DNA of 50,170 nt. Origin: Deltaproteobacteria bacterium Ga0077550. Its GTDB lineage: Bacteria; Myxococcota_A; Polyangia; Nannocystales; Nannocystaceae. Under the pieces are notes generated by a model. The model was not told the origin of the DNA, ran no database searches, and saw nothing but the letters and a program-made list of their open reading frames with translations. A program made the translations under genes and the position numbers. The stretch spans positions 1-50,170 of the forward strand of contig LNFB01000184.1 in NCBI GenBank assembly GCA_001464385.1, in the 5' to 3' direction. Shown in pieces: positions 44,241 through 50,170 of the stretch (positions are counted from its first letter, which is position 1; each line of letters starts with the position of its first letter).

Positions 44241-45388
44241 CGGGCCTCCTCGAAGCGCCTCGCGATGTCGCGGGACACGACCAGGCGCTGCACCTCGCTG
44301 GTGCCCTCGTAGATCATCGTCACGCGGACATCGCGGAAGAACCGCTCGACCGGGGAGTCGCGGTCCTGCCCTTCGGGCCCCATCAAGGCCAGCGCCCGGT
44401 TGCACGCCGCGAACGCCTTCTCGCTCGCCATCAGCTTGGCCATGCTCGCCTGGTGCGAGAACGGCCGGCCTTCGCGCTTGAGCCACGCCGCGCGCAGGGT
44501 GAGCAGCGCCGCGGCGTCGAGCTCGGTGGCGCTGTCGGCCAACGCGAACGATACGCCCTGGGGCACACCGTGGACCCCGTAGCGCTCGGTCGCCCAGCGC
44601 GAGGCCGCCTCGGTCGCCGCGCGACCGATGCCGATGGCCTGCGACGCGATGCCGATGCGACCGCCGTCGAGGGCCATCATCGCGACGCGGAAGCCCTTGC
44701 CGACGTCGTCGAGGAGCGCGTCGGGGCCGACCTCGCAGCCGGAGAACTCGATCGCGCAGGTGGTGCTGCCGCGCAGGCCGAGCTTGTGCTCGGGCTTGCC
44801 GCGCGTGAGCCCCGGTGTGTCGCCGGGCACGAGGAACGTCGAGATGCCCCGCGCGCCCGGATCGTCGCTGGTCTTGGCCCACACGACGAACAGGCCCGCG
44901 TCGCTCCCCGAGGTGATCCACAGCTTGCTGCCGTCGATGACCCAGCCGCGGTCCGTCCGCTGCGCCCGCGTGCGCATGCCCGCCGGATCGCTCCCGGCAC
45001 CCGCCTCGGAGAGCGCGAACGCCCCCACGACGTGCTCGCCGTTGCAGAGCTTCGGGACGTGGACGCTGCGCTGCTCCGGCGTGCCGAAGTGCGTCACCAC
45101 CTCGGCGACCATGTTGTTCACGCACAGCGCGACGGTGGTCGCCGCGCACGCGTGGGCCAGCTCCGTGACCGCGACGCTGTACGACAGCGCGCCAGCCCCG
45201 AGCCCACCGAGCTCGCGCGGCACGTTGACGCCCATGAGGCCCGCGGCCGACAGCGCCAGCACGCTCTCGCGGGGGAAGCCGCCGCGAAGGTCCAGCTCTG
45301 CGGCACGCGGCCGGAGGATCTCGGCGGCGATCGCCCGCGCGCGCGCCCGGACCTCGTGCTCGACGGAATCGGGTTCGATGTCGAACAT
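44237..45388 (-). CDS. Acyl-CoA dehydrogenase
   Basis: 383 residues from ATG 45388. This FAD enzyme oxidises acyl-CoA to trans-2-enoyl-CoA. Complete motifs: FALSEAGAGSDPAGMRT (flavin/substrate contact), WVIDGSKLWITSGSDAG, KLGLRGSTTCAIEF, and MIYEGTSEVQRLVVSRDIA with the catalytic Glu. It resembles short/branched-chain members. It begins five bases after the lipoprotein gene stop and ends in a four-base overlap with the divergent dehydrogenase, so co-translation is likely. Substrate cannot be inferred. Confidence 0.93.
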   Translation of the reverse strand: MFDIEPDSVEHEVRARARAIAAEILRPRAAELDLRGGFPRESVLALSAAGLMGVNVPRELGGLGAGALSYSVAVTELAHACAATTVALCVNNMVAEVVTHFGTPEQRSVHVPKLCNGEHVVGAFALSEAGAGSDPAGMRTRAQRTDRGWVIDGSKLWITSGSDAGLFVVWAKTSDDPGARGISTFLVPGDTPGLTRGKPEHKLGLRGSTTCAIEFSGCEVGPDALLDDVGKGFRVAMMALDGGRIGIASQAIGIGRAATEAASRWATERYGVHGVPQGVSFALADSATELDAAALLTLRAAWLKREGRPFSHQASMAKLMASEKAFAACNRALALMGPEGQDRDSPVERFFRDVRVTMIYEGTSEVQRLVVSRDIARRFEEAR

Positions 45389-45393
45389 CGGAG

Positions 45394-45924
45394 CTAGAAC
45401 GCCTCGCCGATCTGGCCCTGATACGTGTGGATGTGATCGACCTCGGGGGCCGGATCGAAGACCCACTGGCTGATCGCGTCGACGATGCACTTGCCGAGGT
45501 TGTCCGCCGGGACCTCCCCGATGTCGGTGCCCTTGGCGTTCTGCTTCTTCAGCCAGATGCGGAGGATCTTCGCGTTGCTCGACTTGCCCGAGGTGTCGAT
45601 CTTGAACTCGACGCTGAACGCGGAGCGCATGAACCGGGTGTCGGCCACCGCCATCTCGTCCTCGAGGCAGCGCGAGAAGTCCTTCTCGTAGCTGTTGTTG
45701 ATCGTGTCCTCGATCGACCGCAGCGTGTTGGGCTGGATGCCCTTGCCCTGGTCGTCGTGCTTGTCGGCGTAGGTGCCGGTGACGATGTCGCCCTTGTACT
45801 TGTTCTGATCGCGGAAGTTTCCGGCGACGTCCGGGCTGTCCGTGTCCTGCTTCTTGCAGCCGACTGCGCCGAGCGCGGTGACGGACATCAGCAACGCGAG
45901 CGACGTGGCGTGGATGCGGCTCAT
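45394..45924 (-). CDS. AgmX/PglI C-terminal-like lipoprotein within the beta-oxidation operon
   Basis: 176 residues from ATG 45924. Signal with lipobox (ALGAVGC, Cys about residue 23), then KKQD and a charged linker. Residues 65-165 follow the pattern of the myxobacterial AgmX/PglI C-terminal domain: SIEDTINNSYEKDFSRCLE, VEFKIDTSGKSSNAKI, then LGKCIVDAISQWVFDPAPE, with two Cys that could form a disulfide. That domain is TonB-C-like and linked to gliding or envelope complexes. It lies 17 bp after one dehydrogenase and five before another, an odd place for an envelope lipoprotein. Confidence 0.78.
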   Translation of the reverse strand: MSRIHATSLALLMSVTALGAVGCKKQDTDSPDVAGNFRDQNKYKGDIVTGTYADKHDDQGKGIQPNTLRSIEDTINNSYEKDFSRCLEDEMAVADTRFMRSAFSVEFKIDTSGKSSNAKILRIWLKKQNAKGTDIGEVPADNLGKCIVDAISQWVFDPAPEVDHIHTYQGQIGEAF

Positions 45925-45941
45925 GGCGGGTCTCCTTGGGG

Positions 45942-47084
45942 TCAGGCCTTGAGGAGGTCGGCAGCGATCACCAGGCGTTGGATCTCGCTGGTCCCCTCGT
46001 AGATCTCGGTGATCTTCGCGTCGCGGTAGAAACGCTCGACCGGGAATTCGGTGACGTAGCCGTTGCCGCCGTGGATCTGGATGGCGGCCTTGGCCAGGCG
46101 GTTCGCGGTTTCGGAGGCGTACAGCTTCGCCATCGACGACTCGCGGCTGTGCCGGCGCCCGGCCATCTTGGCCGCGGCTGCCCGCAGCGTCAGCAGCCGC
46201 GCGGCCTCGAGCTCGGTCTCCATGTCCGCGAGCATGAAGCCCATGGCCTGGTGATCGATGACCCGCTTGCCGAACGTCCGGCGCACGCAGGCGTACGCGG
46301 CCGCCGTCTCGAACGCCGCGCGCGCGATCCCGAGGGCCTGCGCGGCGATCCCGATGCGTCCGCAGTCCAACGTGGACATCGCGACCCGGAAGCCCTCGCC
46401 GACCTTGCCGAGCAGCTGCTCGGGCCCGGCGCGGTAGCCCTCGAACACCACCTGCGACGAGTGGCTGCCGCGGATGCCGAGCTTGTCGTCCTTGTGCCCA
46501 CGCGTGACACCGGGCGCGTTCAGGTCGACGACGAAGGCCGTGATGCCGCGGTGGCCCGCGGCGCGATCGGTCATCGTGAACAGGATCCCCGTGTCGGCCT
46601 GGGGGCCGTTGGTGATCCAGTTCTTGGTGCCGTCGATGATCCAGCCGTCGCCGTCGGGCACGGCGACCGTGCGCTGCGCCGCGGCGTCCGAGCCGGCCTC
46701 GGGCTCCGAGAGCATGAAGCAGCCGAGCTTGCGACCCGAGGCCAGGGGCTCGAGCCAGCGCGTCTTCTGGGCTTCCGTCGCGAACTTCACCAGCGGGTCG
46801 CAGACCAGCGAGTTGTTCACGCTCATGATGACGCCCGTCGACGCACAGGCGGCGGAGACCTCCTCCATCGCGAGCACGTAGGCGATCGGGTCGAGGCCGC
46901 TGCCGCCGTACTCGACGGGGACCTCGATGCCCATGAGCCCGAGCTCGCCCATGCGGGCGACGAGCTCCGAGGGAAAGCGCGAGTGACGGTCGATCTCGGC
47001 GGCCGCGGGCTTGACCTCGCGGACGGCGAACTCGCGCACCATTCGCACGAGCGCTTCGTGTTCCTCGGAGAGCGTCAGGTCCAT
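45942..47084 (-). CDS. Acyl-CoA dehydrogenase (short/branched-chain type)
   Basis: 380 residues from ATG 47084 (MDLTLSEEHEALV). All family motifs are present: FMLSEPEAGSDAAAQRT, WIIDGTKNWITNGPQAD, KLGIRGSHSSQVVFE, AYACVRRTFGKRVIDHQAMGFMLADM, QIHGGNGYVTEFPVERFYRDAK and EIYEGTSEIQRLVIA with the catalytic Glu. It resembles butyryl/isobutyryl-type enzymes. It is the first of three dehydrogenase genes after enoyl-CoA hydratase, from which two hairpins and an 86-bp gap separate it, so it may have its own promoter. Confidence 0.95.
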   Translation of the reverse strand: MDLTLSEEHEALVRMVREFAVREVKPAAAEIDRHSRFPSELVARMGELGLMGIEVPVEYGGSGLDPIAYVLAMEEVSAACASTGVIMSVNNSLVCDPLVKFATEAQKTRWLEPLASGRKLGCFMLSEPEAGSDAAAQRTVAVPDGDGWIIDGTKNWITNGPQADTGILFTMTDRAAGHRGITAFVVDLNAPGVTRGHKDDKLGIRGSHSSQVVFEGYRAGPEQLLGKVGEGFRVAMSTLDCGRIGIAAQALGIARAAFETAAAYACVRRTFGKRVIDHQAMGFMLADMETELEAARLLTLRAAAAKMAGRRHSRESSMAKLYASETANRLAKAAIQIHGGNGYVTEFPVERFYRDAKITEIYEGTSEIQRLVIAADLLKA

Positions 47085-47144
47085 CGCCGCGCCGGAGCGT
47101 ACCGCGTCCCTGCGGCGCGGGCCACCCCGACGGGGCGACGGCGC

Positions 47145-47164
47145 CGCGGCGTCAGCACGCCGCG
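47145..47164 (-). terminator. Hairpin after the enoyl-CoA hydratase gene
   Basis: CGCGGCGT-CAGC-ACGCCGCG is a perfect 8-bp stem with a four-base loop, starting seven bases past the hydratase stop on the minus strand. A second small inverted repeat of the CCCCG/CGGGG type lies near 47125-47136. No T-run is present. It may attenuate transcription between the two halves of the beta-oxidation cluster. Confidence 0.55.
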
Positions 47165-47170
47165 AGGCCT

Positions 47171-47953
47171 TTAGCGGCCGGTGAAGCTCGCCGGGCGCTT
47201 GCCCAAGAAGGCGGCCATGCCCTCTTTCTGATCCGCGGTGGCGAACAGCGCAGCGAAGCCCTCGCGCTCGAGTCGGTTCGCGTCGGACAGCGGCAGGTCG
47301 GCGCCGCGGTGCAGCACGGCCTTGCACGTCGCGATCGCCTGCGGGGCCATCTGGGCGATGGTCTCGAGCGTCGCCATCGCGGCCGCCGCGAGCTCGGCGC
47401 GCGGGACCACGCGGTTGACCAGGCCCAGGAGCCTCGCCTCGTTGGCGTCGATCATGGCGCCGGTCAGGCACAGCTCGAGGGCCCGCGCCAGGCCGACGCG
47501 TCGCGACAGCCGTTGGGTGCCGCCGAAGCCCGGGATCACCCCGAGCTTGACCTCGGGTTGACCGAACTTGGCGTGCTCGGCGGCGTAGATGAAGTCGCAC
47601 GCGAGCGCGAGCTCGCAGCCGCCCCCGAGCGCGAAGCCGTTCACGGCCGCGAGCGTCGGGATCCGCAGGCCCGCGAGCAGATCGCCGACCGCGTGGCCAC
47701 GCGCGGCGAACGCCAGGGCCTGCTCCGGGGTCATCTCGCGCATCGCCGCGATGTCGGCCCCGGCGACGAACGCCTTCTCGCCCGCGCCCGTCAGCATCAG
47801 CGCGCGCACGCCTTCGCGGCTCGCGGTGTCCTCGAGGACCGCCGTGAGGTCGGCGATCACCTGGGCATCGATCGCGTTGAGCACGGTCGGGCGGTTGACC
47901 GTCACGACGCGGACCGCACCGCGGTCCTCGACCAGGAGCGTCTCGTAGGCCAT
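47171..47953 (-). CDS. Enoyl-CoA hydratase
   Basis: 260 residues from ATG 47953; GTG 47962 would overlap the upstream stop as GTGA. Crotonase-fold enzyme hydrating trans-2-enoyl-CoA. Oxyanion-hole segments KAFVAGADIAAMREM and AAVNGFALGGGCELALACD are present, with the two catalytic Glu in GGGCELAL and FGQPEVKLGVIPGFGGTQRL. The C-terminus (REGFAALFATADQKEGMAAFLGKRPASF) is standard. It follows the hydroxyacyl-CoA dehydrogenase directly, the next enzyme of the pathway. Confidence 0.96.
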   Translation of the reverse strand: MAYETLLVEDRGAVRVVTVNRPTVLNAIDAQVIADLTAVLEDTASREGVRALMLTGAGEKAFVAGADIAAMREMTPEQALAFAARGHAVGDLLAGLRIPTLAAVNGFALGGGCELALACDFIYAAEHAKFGQPEVKLGVIPGFGGTQRLSRRVGLARALELCLTGAMIDANEARLLGLVNRVVPRAELAAAAMATLETIAQMAPQAIATCKAVLHRGADLPLSDANRLEREGFAALFATADQKEGMAAFLGKRPASFTGR

Positions 47954-47958
47954 CGCCG

Positions 47959-50003
<2,045 letters not shown>

Positions 50004-50170
50004 GGCTTTCGAGACCTCCGTCGCGGTGGCGCCGGCCCACTTCAGGCAAGGGCGCGCGGACTCGCGGACCTCATCGCTCTAGCACGCGCCCTCATTTCGG
50101 TTCGATGTGTTTGGTCACGGCTGCCCCGGCGTCGCCGCAGGCCCGGCGAGCACGGGGGCAGACCGGTCGC

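Overview
The window is a gene-dense, very GC-rich (roughly 70% or more by eye) chromosomal segment with about 45 protein-coding genes and almost no spare DNA. GTG starts are common, there are many lipoproteins, a eukaryote-like Ser/Thr kinase with PEGA-type repeats, an AgmX/PglI-C-like lipoprotein and Kelch and HEAT-like envelope proteins. Together these suggest a myxobacterium (Myxococcota, perhaps Polyangia/Nannocystaceae-like). That assignment is inference from gene style, not from a marker comparison. I see no rRNA, tRNA, CRISPR array, insertion sequence or phage gene.

Layout. 1-2.0 kb: a small membrane protein and two lipoproteins. 2.0-10.3 kb: queA-tgt-yajC-secD-secF-recJ, all on the minus strand (tRNA queuosine modification, Sec accessory complex, RecJ exonuclease). 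10.3-18.9 kb: mostly divergent or convergent single genes: a HEAT-like secreted protein, a Kelch-type lipoprotein, a PEGA-tailed Ser/Thr kinase, a signal-peptide/TM protein whose start codon overlaps that of a divergent MEMO-family gene, and a Lys/Pro-rich lipoprotein. 19.0-22.2 kb: an RND/MMPL exporter and an HU-family protein. 22.3-33.9 kb: a 14-gene co-directional run (minus strand) in the order DUF177-rpmF-plsX-fabD-fabG-acpP-fabF-rpiB-nrdR-ribD-ribE-ribBA-coaBC-uracil glycosylase. It joins fatty acid, flavin and CoA synthesis with dNTP regulation; fabH and ribH are absent from it, the GTP cyclohydrolase II half of RibBA is degenerate, and the glycosylase is frameshifted. 34.0-37.9 kb: a 1285-residue protein made almost wholly of short aromatic/basic repeats, the most unusual gene here. 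37.9-43.1 kb: a lipoprotein cyclophilin, rpsT with a structured 3' region, holA, an RNA uridine methyltransferase, a minimal zincin protease and a ZU5-like lipoprotein. 43.2-50.0 kb: a minus-strand beta-oxidation cluster of thiolase, 3-hydroxyacyl-CoA dehydrogenase, enoyl-CoA hydratase and three acyl-CoA dehydrogenases, one of them lacking key catalytic and flavin-site motifs, with a lipoprotein gene inserted.

The genes are organised in long, tightly coupled minus-strand operons with frequent 4-base GTGA or ATGA overlaps, broken by divergent envelope genes. Convergent pairs are usually separated by strong GC hairpins; two of these share an unusual common design. Structure in the non-coding DNA (tandem tetraloop hairpins after rpsT, a 46-bp tandem repeat copying a gene's 3' end, start-proximal promoters) is reported separately under findings.
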